A stretch of 33,195 nt of DNA, taken from NCBI GenBank assembly GCA_913061125.1, contig CAJXUB010000022.1, positions 1 through 33,195 of the forward strand, written 5' to 3'. A program made the translations under genes and the position numbers. Numbering within the stretch: position 1 is the stretch's first letter; every line of letters starts with the position of its first letter. The notes under the pieces are model-generated. The model ran no database searches and was not told the origin of the DNA. It saw only the letters and a program-made list of their open reading frames with translations. This DNA comes from an uncultured Flavobacteriaceae bacterium (GTDB lineage: Bacteria > Bacteroidota > Bacteroidia > Flavobacteriales > Flavobacteriaceae). Shown one piece after another: positions 15,828 through 24,914 of the stretch.

Positions 15828-18434
15828 TTATAACGATTTTGGAATGGTATCGTTTTGATTTCTAAATACCAAAGCATTGTCAAATGCGTCCATCAAAATG
15901 ACATGATCCGATTGGATTTTTCCCGAAAGGAGGTCTTTACTTAAAGCATTTAGCACCTCTTTTTGAATCACTCTTTTGACGGGGCGCGCCCCATACTCGG
16001 GTTGATATCCTTTTTTGGCCAACAGTTCAATGGCCTCTGGACTGGCGTCAAAAACAATCCCTTGAGCTTCCAGAGTTTTGGACAATTGTTTCAGCTGAAG
16101 CGAAACAATGGCCTGAATCTCATCTTCATTCAAAGGGCTAAATAAAATTGTATCATCTATTCGATTTAAAAACTCTGGGCGAACCATCGTTTTCAATAAT
16201 CCTAAAACCTCTATTTTGGCCGATGTCATAGCTGAGGAATCCTGACCTGCCTCTTCAAACTTGGATTGTATAATTTCGCTTCCCAGATTAGAGGTCATGA
16301 TGATAATGGTATTTTTAAAGTCGGCCAGTCTTCCTTTGTTATCGGTCAATCGGCCTTCATCCAACACCTGTAGTAAAATGTTAAACGTGTCGGGGTGGGC
16401 TTTTTCAATTTCGTCTAAAAGAATCACAGAATAAGGTTTTCGCCGAACGGCTTCTGTGAGTTGCCCGCCTTCATCGTAGCCCACATAACCTGGAGGAGCT
16501 CCAATTAGACGGCTAACCGCGTGACGTTCCTGGTATTCGCTCATGTCTATTCTTGTGACCGCATTTTCATCGTCAAACAAATAGGCAGCCAACGCTTTGG
16601 CCAACTCCGTTTTTCCGACACCAGTGGTTCCTAAAAATAAAAATGTACCCGTTGGTTTTTTTGGATTTTGAAGACCAGCCCGACTTCGTCTGACGGCATC
16701 GCTAACCGCCGAAACCGCTTCTCTCTGGCCCACAACTCTTTTATGTAATTCCTCTTCCAAAAGAAGTAATTTTTGACGCTCCGATGTCACCATTTTTGTG
16801 ACAGGAATTCCCGTCCACTTGGCAACCACCTCGGCGATGTCTTCATAGGTTACTTCTTCCTTAATAAGAGCAGAATCTTGATTAGAATCCAATTTTTGTT
16901 GTGCAGTTTCTAGGTCTTGTTGTGCTTCTTTGATTTTACCGTAACGCAATTCGGCTACCCTTCCGTAATTGCCTTCTCGTTCGGCCCGCTCGGCCTCAAT
17001 TTTGAGTTGCTCAATGTTTAATTTTGCGGCCTGAACAGATTCTACAATTTCTTTTTCGCTTTGCCATTGCGCCTGAAGGGTGTTTCGTTCCTCTTTAAGG
17101 TTGGCCAATTCTGCGGACAACCCCTTGAGTTTTACTTCATCTTTTTCACGTTTGATGGCTTCAATTTCAATTTCCAATTGCATGACTTTTCGATCCAAAA
17201 CATCCAATTCTTCAGGTTTAGAATTAATTTCCATTCGTAATTTTGAAGCAGCCTCATCCATAAGGTCAATGGCCTTATCGGGCAAAAAACGATTGCTGAT
17301 GTAACGGTTCGATAATTCAACCGCACCAATTATGGCGTCATCTTTTATGCGAACCTTATGGTGCGTTTCGTATTTTTCTTTTATGCCGCGAAGAATCGAA
17401 ATGGCACTTTCTTGGTCCGGTTCATCAACCACAACCTTTTGAAATCGGCGTTCGAGAGCTTTATCTTTTTCAAAATATTTTTGATATTCATCCAAAGTTG
17501 TAGCTCCAATGGCTCTAAGTTCACCACGCGCCAAGGCGGGTTTGAGAATATTGGCGGCATCCATGGCGCCCTCTCCGCCACCAGCTCCAACCAGCGTGTG
17601 GATTTCATCAATGAAAAGAACAATATCGCCCGCACTTTCTGTGACTTCTTTGATGACCGATTTGAGGCGTTCTTCAAATTCACCTTTGTATTTTGCACCA
17701 GCAATTAGCGCCCCCATGTCTAAGGCATAAACCAGTTTATTCTTTAAATTTTCTGGAACATCTCCAGCGATAATTCGGTGGGCCAAACCTTCTGCGATGG
17801 CCGTTTTTCCAGTGCCGGGTTCGCCTACCAAGATGGGATTATTTTTGGTTCGTCTGGATAAAATTTGAAGAATTCGTCGGATTTCTTCATCACGACCAAT
17901 CACAGGATCCAAACGGTTGTCACGCGCCAAAAGGTTTAAATTTTTTGCATATTTTCCCAATGCATTGTAGGTGTCCTCTTGGCTTTTGGAGGTTACTTTT
18001 TGGCCTTTTCTGAGCGATTCAATCGATGTTTTGAGGTCTTGCTCTGTTACGCCTTGATCTTTTAAAATTTGGGCTATTTTATTTTTGGTTTTGAACATGG
18101 CTAAAAATAAATCCTCGATGGAAACAAATTCCCCTCCAGATTTTTGGGCTATTGCCACAGCTTCATTCAAAGTTTTGGCAGTTGCGCCAGAAAGTGCCTG
18201 TTGACCACCACTAACTTTCGGAAAACGCTGGATTTCTTTTTTAACGACCTCTTCAAGCGTTTTTGGGTTGAGGTTTAACTTTTTCAATAAAAAGGGCAAC
18301 ACATTATCGTCAATGGTTTTTAGGCCTAAAAATAGATGTTCATTTTCAATTTGTTGATGCCCATATTCGTGTGCAATTTGTTGCGCTTGTTGTAGGGCTT
18401 GTTGAGATTTTATTGTATAATTGTCAAAGTTCAT
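15828..18434 (-). CDS. clpB: ATP-dependent disaggregase ClpB
   Basis: Hexameric AAA+ chaperone that extracts polypeptides from aggregates together with DnaK. From the ATG at 18434 it has 868 residues, the standard ClpB length. The N-terminal Clp repeat domain covers about 1-150. The first ATPase has Walker A GEPGTGKT (204-211) and Walker [16 protein letters not shown] coiled-coil middle domain of about 120 residues is rich in Lys, Glu and Leu. The second ATPase has GTTGVGKT (602-609), RIDMSEYQE and [13 protein letters not shown]. It lacks a ClpP-binding VGF loop, so it is not a protease partner. An upstream ATG at 18461 would add nine residues unlike the family. Heat-shock control is expected but I find no TAnnTTTG box. 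Confidence 0.95.
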   Translation of the reverse strand: MNFDNYTIKSQQALQQAQQIAHEYGHQQIENEHLFLGLKTIDDNVLPFLLKKLNLNPKTLEEVVKKEIQRFPKVSGGQQALSGATAKTLNEAVAIAQKSGGEFVSIEDLFLAMFKTKNKIAQILKDQGVTEQDLKTSIESLRKGQKVTSKSQEDTYNALGKYAKNLNLLARDNRLDPVIGRDEEIRRILQILSRRTKNNPILVGEPGTGKTAIAEGLAHRIIAGDVPENLKNKLVYALDMGALIAGAKYKGEFEERLKSVIKEVTESAGDIVLFIDEIHTLVGAGGGEGAMDAANILKPALARGELRAIGATTLDEYQKYFEKDKALERRFQKVVVDEPDQESAISILRGIKEKYETHHKVRIKDDAIIGAVELSNRYISNRFLPDKAIDLMDEAASKLRMEINSKPEELDVLDRKVMQLEIEIEAIKREKDEVKLKGLSAELANLKEERNTLQAQWQSEKEIVESVQAAKLNIEQLKIEAERAEREGNYGRVAELRYGKIKEAQQDLETAQQKLDSNQDSALIKEEVTYEDIAEVVAKWTGIPVTKMVTSERQKLLLLEEELHKRVVGQREAVSAVSDAVRRSRAGLQNPKKPTGTFLFLGTTGVGKTELAKALAAYLFDDENAVTRIDMSEYQERHAVSRLIGAPPGYVGYDEGGQLTEAVRRKPYSVILLDEIEKAHPDTFNILLQVLDEGRLTDNKGRLADFKNTIIIMTSNLGSEIIQSKFEEAGQDSSAMTSAKIEVLGLLKTMVRPEFLNRIDDTILFSPLNEDEIQAIVSLQLKQLSKTLEAQGIVFDASPEAIELLAKKGYQPEYGARPVKRVIQKEVLNALSKDLLSGKIQSDHVILMDAFDNALVFRNQNDTIPKSL

Positions 18435-18514
18435 AATGGGTTTTTTTTCTGGAACGTTCAATTTTCTTACCAGAACAAAAATCCAGACAAAACGGCATAA
18501 TTTTAACTGAAATC

Positions 18515-18529
18515 CTGACGATTAGTCAG
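18515..18529. repeat. Inverted repeat (5-5-5) between clpB and ytxJ
   Basis: CTGAC (18515-18519) and GTCAG (18525-18529) flank a 5-nt spacer and are followed on the plus strand by TTTTT. The site lies about 80 nt upstream of clpB and 15 nt upstream of ytxJ. It could be an operator for either gene. Arms this short carry little weight. Confidence 0.3.
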
Positions 18530-18543
18530 TTTTTATTTCAATA

Positions 18544-18918
18544 ATGGGTTTTTTTTCGCGCACACAATCAAAACAAGAGCAATGGCCCGGCCAATTGCTA
18601 ACTTCAGAGGAACAATTGGAAACCATTTTGGCCAGTTCATTTTCAATGCCACAGCTGATTTTTAAGCATTCCACACGCTGCAGCATCAGCCGTTTCGTGT
18701 TGAACGATTTTACATCCAGCTACAGTTTTTCTGACAAAGATTTTGGAGCTTGGTATTTGGATTTACTCGCCTACCGTTCCATTTCAAATGCCATTGCCAA
18801 GCAATTGGATGTGGTGCACGAATCGCCACAATTGATTGTTATTAAAAATGGAAAAGTCGTTGCGCATGCTTCTCACGAGACCATTGGGACTGTTATGCTT
18901 ATTGATTTTTTAGATTAA
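18544..18918 (+). CDS. ytxJ: YtxJ-type monothiol bacilliredoxin
   Basis: Thioredoxin-fold protein of 124 residues matching the bacillithiol-system redox protein YtxJ (DUF2847). The segment IFKHSTRCSISR places a single redox cysteine (C46) after the first beta strand, where thioredoxins have CxxC. The cis-Pro loop is at ESPQLIVIKNGKVV. In Bacillus, relatives remove bacillithiol from proteins after oxidative stress. A bacillithiol-using metabolism is therefore implied for this organism, as known for several Bacteroidota, though no bshA, bshB or bshC is in the window. It is divergent from clpB, and its stop codon shares the palindrome TTAA with the stop of the convergent TlpA-like gene. Confidence 0.88.
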   Translation: MGFFSRTQSKQEQWPGQLLTSEEQLETILASSFSMPQLIFKHSTRCSISRFVLNDFTSSYSFSDKDFGAWYLDLLAYRSISNAIAKQLDVVHESPQLIVIKNGKVVAHASHETIGTVMLIDFLD

Positions 18919-19943
18919 ACCCCTAATTCTTCTAACAATTTTACGATATCTTTATTGGACGGTCTAGGCGCATCTGGATCTATAATATTTCCTTGAGGAT
19001 CTATTAATATAAAACGCGGAATTCCCATAACTTTGTATGCTTTTAAAAATTCATCCGAACGCCCTGCACTTGAAAATAATTGAACACCAGAAAGTTCTTT
19101 TTCCTTCACTGTTTTTTTCCAATCCTCTCGAGCTTTTTCAAACGATCCGCTGGTTGTGGCATCATCAACAGAAATACTCAAAAATTCAATGTTGCGGTTG
19201 TGCATTTGGGTTTCAAGTTTTTTCAGAAATGGAACCTCGGCTAAACAAGGGGCACACCATGTGGCCCAAACGTCAATATAGACGAATTTTCCTCTAAAAT
19301 CTTCCAAGGAATTGGTTCCTCCGCTGTAATTTTCATAATTTGTAAATACTGGAGAGGGAGTGCCTTTTGGTAATTCTTTTTTGATGGCGATACGCTGATC
19401 GAAAAATTGTTTCATCGAGCTTTTCATCAGCTTAAAATTCTTATCATCTTCTTCAAAGTAAGTGGGTTCAATGGAATTATATTTGGATTTTAGTGCATCA
19501 AATTCAGATTTAAGTTCACTAAAACTGTTTTCAAATTCATCCTCTGTACTTTCCATTACGGAGGATAAATATTTATTTTGGAGTACTGCATATTCTGCCA
19601 AAACATTGCTTTTATTGGCATCATCACCTTCAAATTTTAGTGATTCGTAAAACGATTTTGTATCGACATTGAATGAGGTCGAGTTTCCATTTTTCAGAAA
19701 AATAGCCCCCATTTTTTGGCCGTCAGAGAATCGGTATCGGCCTTCCACCACATTTAGGGTGTCGGAAAATGTTCCGTCGGAATTAACAGAAATAACTTTG
19801 GAATATCCCTCACGACTGCTGATGGTAATTTGGTCGGAAGTTGGATGACTAATTAATCCAGAAAGTTCAACATAATTTTTAGGTTCTTGACAATTGTAGA
19901 TAAAAACTGCGGCTATGGTAGCCCACAAGAATTGTTTTTTCAT
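18915..19943 (-). CDS. TlpA-like thioredoxin-domain lipoprotein
   Basis: Exported thiol-disulfide oxidoreductase, 342 residues. The N-terminal hydrophobic segment ends at Cys18 (IYNC), a loose lipoprotein box, followed by QEPKN; lipidation is likely but the box is not canonical. Residues about 22-105 resemble the DUF4369-type beta domain that precedes many Bacteroidota TlpA proteins, and a helical, highly charged linker (about 115-190) follows. The C-terminal thioredoxin domain has the active site WATWCAPC (C230, C233) and the cis-Pro at GIPRFILID. It probably reduces periplasmic thiols, for example during cytochrome c maturation, but the partner is unknown. It follows the DUF6314-like gene after 44 nt on the same strand. 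Confidence 0.9.
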   Translation of the reverse strand: MKKQFLWATIAAVFIYNCQEPKNYVELSGLISHPTSDQITISSREGYSKVISVNSDGTFSDTLNVVEGRYRFSDGQKMGAIFLKNGNSTSFNVDTKSFYESLKFEGDDANKSNVLAEYAVLQNKYLSSVMESTEDEFENSFSELKSEFDALKSKYNSIEPTYFEEDDKNFKLMKSSMKQFFDQRIAIKKELPKGTPSPVFTNYENYSGGTNSLEDFRGKFVYIDVWATWCAPCLAEVPFLKKLETQMHNRNIEFLSISVDDATTSGSFEKAREDWKKTVKEKELSGVQLFSSAGRSDEFLKAYKVMGIPRFILIDPQGNIIDPDAPRPSNKDIVKLLEELGV

Positions 19944-19987
19944 GATTTTAGATTTAAGGTTTTCAGTGTAAATATAAGGTTTTTATT

Positions 19988-20425
19988 TTAAACGCCTACT
20001 CGTCTAAATCTGGTCTTAGAAGTGTAACTTTTCCTCGGCCCGTGCACTTTATGAATAATTTGAAATGTATCATTTTCCAAAAATTTGTATTCAGAACAAT
20101 AGATGTCGTTGCCACAATAATGAGTTGCTCTTCCAGCGATTTCCTTTCCCATGTCTTCAAACTCTACTCGTTGAAATAGGCGGGAGGGATTTTCAAAAAA
20201 ATACACCAAAATTTCCTTAGGTTGGATTTTATAATAATAGCGTATTGAGGATTTTAAAGTTTGACCATCTTTTAAAATCAACGCGCCATTTTCAATGTAT
20301 TCCAGCATGTTAGAATCTTGTTCAACAAAAACCGCAATACCTGTCCCTTTCGACCCGTTATCAAATTCGCGATCGAATTCCCAAGTGCCAATAAAATCGG
20401 ATAAATCAGACCATTTTCGTCTCAT
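19988..20425 (-). CDS. DUF6314-like small beta-barrel protein
   Basis: A 145-residue cytoplasmic protein without signal peptide or membrane helix. Its pattern (FIGTWEFDREF near the start, a YIENGAL strand, RYYYKIQP, the HYCGNDIYCSEY segment and a terminal GPRKSYTSKTRFRR) agrees with my memory of the DUF6314 family, a lipocalin-like fold of unknown function. Conserved features visible are the Trp of GTW, the His-Tyr-Cys-Gly-Asn-Asp cluster and the C-terminal GPRK. It sits upstream of the TlpA-like gene on the same strand behind a good promoter at 20484-20516. No role can be given. The family assignment is from pattern memory and should be treated as likely rather than certain. Confidence 0.7.
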   Translation of the reverse strand: MRRKWSDLSDFIGTWEFDREFDNGSKGTGIAVFVEQDSNMLEYIENGALILKDGQTLKSSIRYYYKIQPKEILVYFFENPSRLFQRVEFEDMGKEIAGRATHYCGNDIYCSEYKFLENDTFQIIHKVHGPRKSYTSKTRFRRVGV

Positions 20426-20483
20426 TTTTTATGTCGATTTAATATTTTGACTGCTTGTGTTTCAGTCTTTTTTTTGTTCGAAT

Positions 20484-20516
20484 CAAAATTACATATTAAT
20501 AATTAATTGCATCAAA
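20484..20516 (-). promoter_or_regulatory. Promoter of the DUF6314-like/TlpA pair
   Basis: On the minus strand TTTG (20516-20513), a 21-nt spacer and TAATTTTG (20491-20484) match both Bacteroidota promoter elements at proper spacing. The start codon lies about 58 nt downstream. The same 145-nt gap must also contain the hutH promoter on the other strand, which I could not define. Confidence 0.6.
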
Positions 20517-20570
20517 AATTTGGAAATATTGAAAGGAATAATCAAATTTGAAAACATATCGCAACCATTC

Positions 20571-22082
20571 ATGTTTGAAATCACAACCCAATCTTTTGAC
20601 TTAAAAACTCTTAACGATTTAGTATTAAACGCTTCTTTAATTGGTTTGTCCGATGAGGTTAAAATCAAAATTACCGATTGTCGGACGTACCTTGAAGAAA
20701 AGATAGCTGCGTCGGATGCTCCCATTTACGGAATAAATACAGGGTTTGGTGCTTTGTGTGATGTAAAAATTAGCTCCGAAAACTTGAGCGCATTACAACA
20801 TAATCTTGTTCGATCCCATGCCTGTGGTACAGGTGCCCTGGTGCCAAAACCAGTGGTAAAGCTCATGTTACTTCTGAAAATCAAAGCATTATCCTTAGGT
20901 CATAGTGGTGTACATCTCACGACGGTAGAGCGGTTGGTGGATTTTTATAATAATGATATCTTACCAGTGGTTTACACACAAGGGTCGCTGGGCGCATCTG
21001 GAGATTTGGCCCCGTTGGCGCATCTCGCTTTAGCCCTGATTGGAGAAGGCGAAGTGTGGATGGGAGACCAGCGCTGCGCAACGTCTGAAGTTTTGGATCG
21101 GATGAAATGGTCCCCCATTCAATTGCAATCCAAAGAGGGATTGGCCCTTCTGAACGGTACACAATTTATGTCCGCATATGCAGTTCATTGTTTGTTAAAT
21201 GCCTATAAGATTTCGTATTTGGCGGACCTAATCAGCGCCATATCACTGGACGCCTTTGATGGCCGTTTAGAACCTTTTGATCTTTTGATTCATTTTGTAA
21301 GACCTCATAAAGGACAACTCGTAACGGCACATCGGATTCAAGAATTTTTAAAAGACAGCGATTTGATGAACCAGCCCAAAATTCATGTCCAAGATCCTTA
21401 TTCTTTCCGATGCATTCCACAGGTTCACGGTGCTACAAAAGACACTTTAGCATTTGTGGAAAAAACTGTAATGACCGAAGTCAATTCTGTAACCGACAAC
21501 CCCAATATTTTTAGGGCTAGCGATTCGATTATTTCCGGTGGAAATTTTCATGGACAACCCATAGCTTTTGCGCTGGATTTCCTAAAGATTGCAATGTCTG
21601 AGTTGGGCAATATTTCCGAACGTCGAACCTACCAGCTTATTTCTGGACAGCGACAGTTGTCGTCATTTTTGGTAAAATCACCTGGTCTAAATTCCGGCCT
21701 GATGATTCCGCAATACACCGCAGCAAGTATCGTAAGTTCCAATAAACAACTTGCAACACCTGCCAGTACAGATTCTATTGTATCGTCCAACGGTCAAGAG
21801 GACCACGTGAGTATGGGAGCCAATGCTGCCACTCAGGCCTATCAAATTGTAGAAAATGTAGAACAAATTTTAGCTATAGAGCTGCTCAACGCCTCTCAAG
21901 CGATGACTTTTAGAACGAAAGAAACCTCTCCGTTTTTAAGTGCTTTTTTGGCAGCATTTCGCCATGATGTTCCACCTGTTGAAACAGACCGTTCGCTTTA
22001 TAAGGATATGCAAAAAGCCCTATCTTTTTTGAAACAATTGGGACTTGAAAACGAGGTTTTATTTGAGCATTATGGGGGATAA
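20571..22082 (+). CDS. hutH: Histidine ammonia-lyase
   Basis: Deaminates L-histidine to trans-urocanate, the first step of histidine degradation, using the self-made MIO cofactor. The MIO tripeptide ASG is at 142-144 in GSLGASGDLAP. With the ATG at 20571 (503 residues) the catalytic residues fall at the numbers I recall for the Pseudomonas putida enzyme: Tyr53 (IYGINTGFG), His83 and Asn195, and Glu410 in GQEDHVSMG stands for its Glu414. This register supports the start over an upstream ATG at 20457, which would add 38 unrelated residues. Glu410 argues for histidine rather than tyrosine or phenylalanine as substrate. No hutU, hutI or hutG lies beside it, so the other pathway genes must be elsewhere. 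Confidence 0.93.
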   Translation: MFEITTQSFDLKTLNDLVLNASLIGLSDEVKIKITDCRTYLEEKIAASDAPIYGINTGFGALCDVKISSENLSALQHNLVRSHACGTGALVPKPVVKLMLLLKIKALSLGHSGVHLTTVERLVDFYNNDILPVVYTQGSLGASGDLAPLAHLALALIGEGEVWMGDQRCATSEVLDRMKWSPIQLQSKEGLALLNGTQFMSAYAVHCLLNAYKISYLADLISAISLDAFDGRLEPFDLLIHFVRPHKGQLVTAHRIQEFLKDSDLMNQPKIHVQDPYSFRCIPQVHGATKDTLAFVEKTVMTEVNSVTDNPNIFRASDSIISGGNFHGQPIAFALDFLKIAMSELGNISERRTYQLISGQRQLSSFLVKSPGLNSGLMIPQYTAASIVSSNKQLATPASTDSIVSSNGQEDHVSMGANAATQAYQIVENVEQILAIELLNASQAMTFRTKETSPFLSAFLAAFRHDVPPVETDRSLYKDMQKALSFLKQLGLENEVLFEHYGG

Positions 22083-22105
22083 AAAAACCCTGCCAGAGCA
22101 GGGTT
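22081..22105 (-). terminator. Terminator between hutH and clpC
   Basis: AACCCTGC (22086-22093) pairs with GCAGGGTT (22098-22105) around a CAGA loop. The run of A's at 22081-22087 gives a T tract on the minus strand, so it terminates clpC best, 7 nt after its stop. For hutH on the plus strand the tail is only weakly T-rich. Confidence 0.85.
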
Positions 22106-22111
22106 AGTCGT

Positions 22112-24667
22112 TTAACTTTCTTTGGGTTTTTTGTCGCTTCCAGTGACTTTAACGCTCAACTCTTGATCCTCTTTTTTGAGATCCATCGTGATAGTATCGC
22201 CCTCTTGAATGTTAGATTTTATGATTTCTTCCGCAATGGCGTCTTCGACATATTTTTGGATGGCTCGTTTTAGCGGTCGCGCACCGTATTGTTTGTCAAA
22301 TCCCTTTTCAGCAATGAAATGTTTAGCTTTTTTACTGAGTTTGAGTTTGTAACCAAGTTCAGATATTCGTTCCAATAATTTGGCCAATTCAATATCGATA
22401 ATTTTGTCGATATCCTCTTTCTCTAACGTATTGAATACCACAACGTCATCGATTCGGTTGAGAAATTCTGGGGCAAAAGCTTTCTTCAAAGCATTTTCGA
22501 TAACACCCCTAGCATTGGCATTTTCTTGTTGTTTTTGTGCCGCAGTTCCAAACCCAACCCCAGTTCCAAAATCTTTTAATTTTCTGGCACCAATATTCGA
22601 GGTCATTATGATTATTGTATTACTAAAATCGATTTTTCTTCCCAAACTGTCTGTCAAAAATCCGTCGTCTAAAACCTGAAGTAACATGTTAAAAACATCG
22701 GGGTGTGCTTTTTCAATTTCATCAAGGAGAATAACAGCATAGGGCTTACGACGGACTTTTTCGGTAAGTTGACCGCCTTCTTCGTAGCCCACATAACCTG
22801 GAGGTGCTCCAACCAGTCTTGAAATGGCGAATTTTTCCATATACTCGCTCATGTCAATACGTATTAAGGCATCGCTGCTGTCAAAAAGCTCGCTAGCTAA
22901 CACTTTGGCCAATTGAGTTTTTCCAACTCCTGTTTGACCCAAAAATATAAAGGAACCAATGGGTTTGTTAGGGTCTTTTAGCCCAGCACGATTTCTTTGG
23001 ATGGCTTTAACCACTTTCGATACGGCCTCGTCTTGACCGATTACCTTTCCGTTAATTAGCTCAGGAAGAAGCGACAGTTTATTGCCTTCGGTCTGTGCGA
23101 TTCTATTCACTGGAATGCCAGTCATCATAGAAACAACTTCAGCAACATTCTCTTCAGTTACGATTTCTCTGTTGAGTTTGGATTCTTTTTCCCACTTTTC
23201 TTGAGCTTCTGCCAAACTTTTTTCCAGTCGTTTTTCGTCGTCTCGAAGCTTTGCTGCTTCTTCGTATTTTTGTTTTTTAACCACAGAATTTTTTGTAGCA
23301 CGAATGGCTTCCAGTTCTGATTCTAATTCCACAATTTGTTCAGGAACGTCAATATTTGTAATGTGAACTCGAGATCCTGCTTCGTCCAACGCATCAATGG
23401 CTTTATCTGGTAAAAAACGATCAGACATGTATCGGCTGGTAAGTTTTACGCAGGCCTCAATGGCATCGTCGGTATAATCTACATTGTGATGGTCTTCGTA
23501 TTTATTTTTAATATTATTTAAAATTTCAATGGTTTCCTCAACGGAAGTAGGTTCAATAATTACTTTTTGAAACCGCCGTTCCAGTGCGCCATCCTTTTCA
23601 ATGTGTTGGCGGTATTCGTCAAGGGTCGTTGCGCCAACGCATTGAATTTCGCCGCGTGCCAGGGCGGGTTTAAACATATTGGAGGCGTCCAAGCTCCCTG
23701 TTGCACCACCAGCGCCAACGATGGTATGAATTTCATCGATGAATAAAATAATGTCATCGTTTTTCTCGAGTTCATTCATGACCGCTTTCATGCGTTCTTC
23801 AAATTGCCCGCGGTATTTGGTCCCAGCCACCAAACTGGCCAAATCCAATGTAACCACGCGTTTGTTAAATAAAATCCGAGAAACGTTTCGTTTTACAATT
23901 CGAATAGCCAACCCTTCTGCAATGGCCGATTTACCCACTCCAGGTTCGCCAATGAGTAGGGGGTTATTTTTTTTGCGACGGCTTAAAATTTGCGAGACTC
24001 GCTGAATTTCTTTTTCACGGCCAACCACTGGGTCCAATTTTCCTTCTTCGGCCATGGCCGTGAGGTCTCGACCAAAGTTGTCCAACACAGGAGTTTTAGA
24101 TTTTTTATTGGATTTTGTTGAAGATGTTTGACCAAAATTGCTGTCGTTTCCTTTGGATTCCTCTGGTTCACTGCTGGAGTATGATTCTGCCGATGGCGCA
24201 TCTGAAAATGCGCCTCCTTCATCCGTAATCATAAACTTAAACTGCTCTTTGACATTGTCGTAATTGACCCTAAGTTTATTGAGTAATTTTGTGGTCGGAT
24301 CATTTTCATTACGCAAGACGCAAAGCAGTAAATGCGCCGTATTGATAGATTTACTTTGAAAAAGTTTTGCTTCCAAAAAGGTTGTTTTCAAAGCCCGTTC
24401 GGCTTGTCTGGTGAGGTGTAAGTTTTTCTTTTCATTGTTGGCAGATGTTGGATTGGGGTTGGCAGGGCTGAGGATTTCAACTTTACGTCGCAATTGGCTC
24501 AGGTCAATGTCCAGAGCATTTAAAATTTCAACAGCTTTGCCTTGGCCATCGCGAAGTAGTCCAAGCATTAGGTGCTCGGTGCCAATAAAGTCATGTCCAA
24601 GACGTAAGGCCTCTTCTTTACTGTAAGAGATGACGTCTTTAACTCGGGGTGAAAAATTATCGTCCAT
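22112..24667 (-). CDS. clpC: ATP-dependent Clp protease ATPase subunit ClpC
   Basis: AAA+ unfoldase of 851 residues that feeds proteins to ClpP. Two N-terminal Clp repeats lie at about 1-150, followed by a Ser/Lys-rich low-complexity linker at 155-192. Walker A motifs are GEPGVGKS (240-247) and GQTGVGKT near 577-584, with FIDEIHTIVGAGG and [12 protein letters not shown] as Walker B segments. A short coiled-coil middle region contains a UVR-like stretch (KYEEAAKLRDDEKRLEK). The tripeptide VGF at 704-706 is the ClpP-docking loop and separates it from the ClpB at 15828-18434. No mcsA, mcsB or ctsR accompanies it. It is divergent from gyrA across 247 nt. Confidence 0.95.
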   Translation of the reverse strand: MDDNFSPRVKDVISYSKEEALRLGHDFIGTEHLMLGLLRDGQGKAVEILNALDIDLSQLRRKVEILSPANPNPTSANNEKKNLHLTRQAERALKTTFLEAKLFQSKSINTAHLLLCVLRNENDPTTKLLNKLRVNYDNVKEQFKFMITDEGGAFSDAPSAESYSSSEPEESKGNDSNFGQTSSTKSNKKSKTPVLDNFGRDLTAMAEEGKLDPVVGREKEIQRVSQILSRRKKNNPLLIGEPGVGKSAIAEGLAIRIVKRNVSRILFNKRVVTLDLASLVAGTKYRGQFEERMKAVMNELEKNDDIILFIDEIHTIVGAGGATGSLDASNMFKPALARGEIQCVGATTLDEYRQHIEKDGALERRFQKVIIEPTSVEETIEILNNIKNKYEDHHNVDYTDDAIEACVKLTSRYMSDRFLPDKAIDALDEAGSRVHITNIDVPEQIVELESELEAIRATKNSVVKKQKYEEAAKLRDDEKRLEKSLAEAQEKWEKESKLNREIVTEENVAEVVSMMTGIPVNRIAQTEGNKLSLLPELINGKVIGQDEAVSKVVKAIQRNRAGLKDPNKPIGSFIFLGQTGVGKTQLAKVLASELFDSSDALIRIDMSEYMEKFAISRLVGAPPGYVGYEEGGQLTEKVRRKPYAVILLDEIEKAHPDVFNMLLQVLDDGFLTDSLGRKIDFSNTIIIMTSNIGARKLKDFGTGVGFGTAAQKQQENANARGVIENALKKAFAPEFLNRIDDVVVFNTLEKEDIDKIIDIELAKLLERISELGYKLKLSKKAKHFIAEKGFDKQYGARPLKRAIQKYVEDAIAEEIIKSNIQEGDTITMDLKKEDQELSVKVTGSDKKPKES

Positions 24668-24700
24668 AGAAAATATTTTGTATAAAAATACGAATTTTAT

Positions 24701-24764
24701 AAATGATATATCAATTATTATACCTTAAAAAAAACAGGATTTACAAATGATATAAAAATCATTT
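24701..24764. repeat. AAATGATATA direct repeats with palindromes, clpC-gyrA gap
   Basis: The 10-mer AAATGATATA occurs at 24701-24710 and 24745-24754, 44 nt apart, about four helical turns. The first copy extends into the palindrome TGATATATCA (24704-24713); the second forms the inverted repeat AAATGAT (24745-24751) and ATCATTT (24758-24764). They lie upstream of clpC (34-97 nt from its ATG) and more than 150 nt from gyrA. The very AT-rich setting raises the chance of coincidence. Confidence 0.35.
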
Positions 24765-24849
24765 TAAAATCAAAATATTTTCCATTGAATTTATAAACTT
24801 TAACTTCTTAAAATTGTTGATAAAATATCCCAAAAAAAGGGGTTTATTT

Positions 24850-24882
24850 TTTGTCAAAACTTCTCATAATGTTCTATATTAG
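24850..24882 (+). promoter_or_regulatory. Probable gyrA promoter
   Basis: TTTG (24850-24853), a 21-nt spacer and TATATTAG (24875-24882, one mismatch to TAnnTTTG) form a plausible promoter 32 nt upstream of the gyrA ATG. Confidence 0.45.
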
Positions 24883-24914
24883 CTTGAATATAATTTTTGC
24901 AACAAAAACACTTT

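Noticed and set aside
20457-20570. A longer HutH starting at 20457
   Set aside because: It adds 38 unrelated residues; the start at 20571 puts the catalytic residues at the family's usual numbers, and the longer form runs through the opposite-strand promoter.
20571-22082. Tyrosine or phenylalanine ammonia-lyase instead of histidine ammonia-lyase
   Set aside because: GQEDHVSMG keeps the Glu typical of histidine ammonia-lyases, and the active-site spacing matches the bacterial histidine enzyme.
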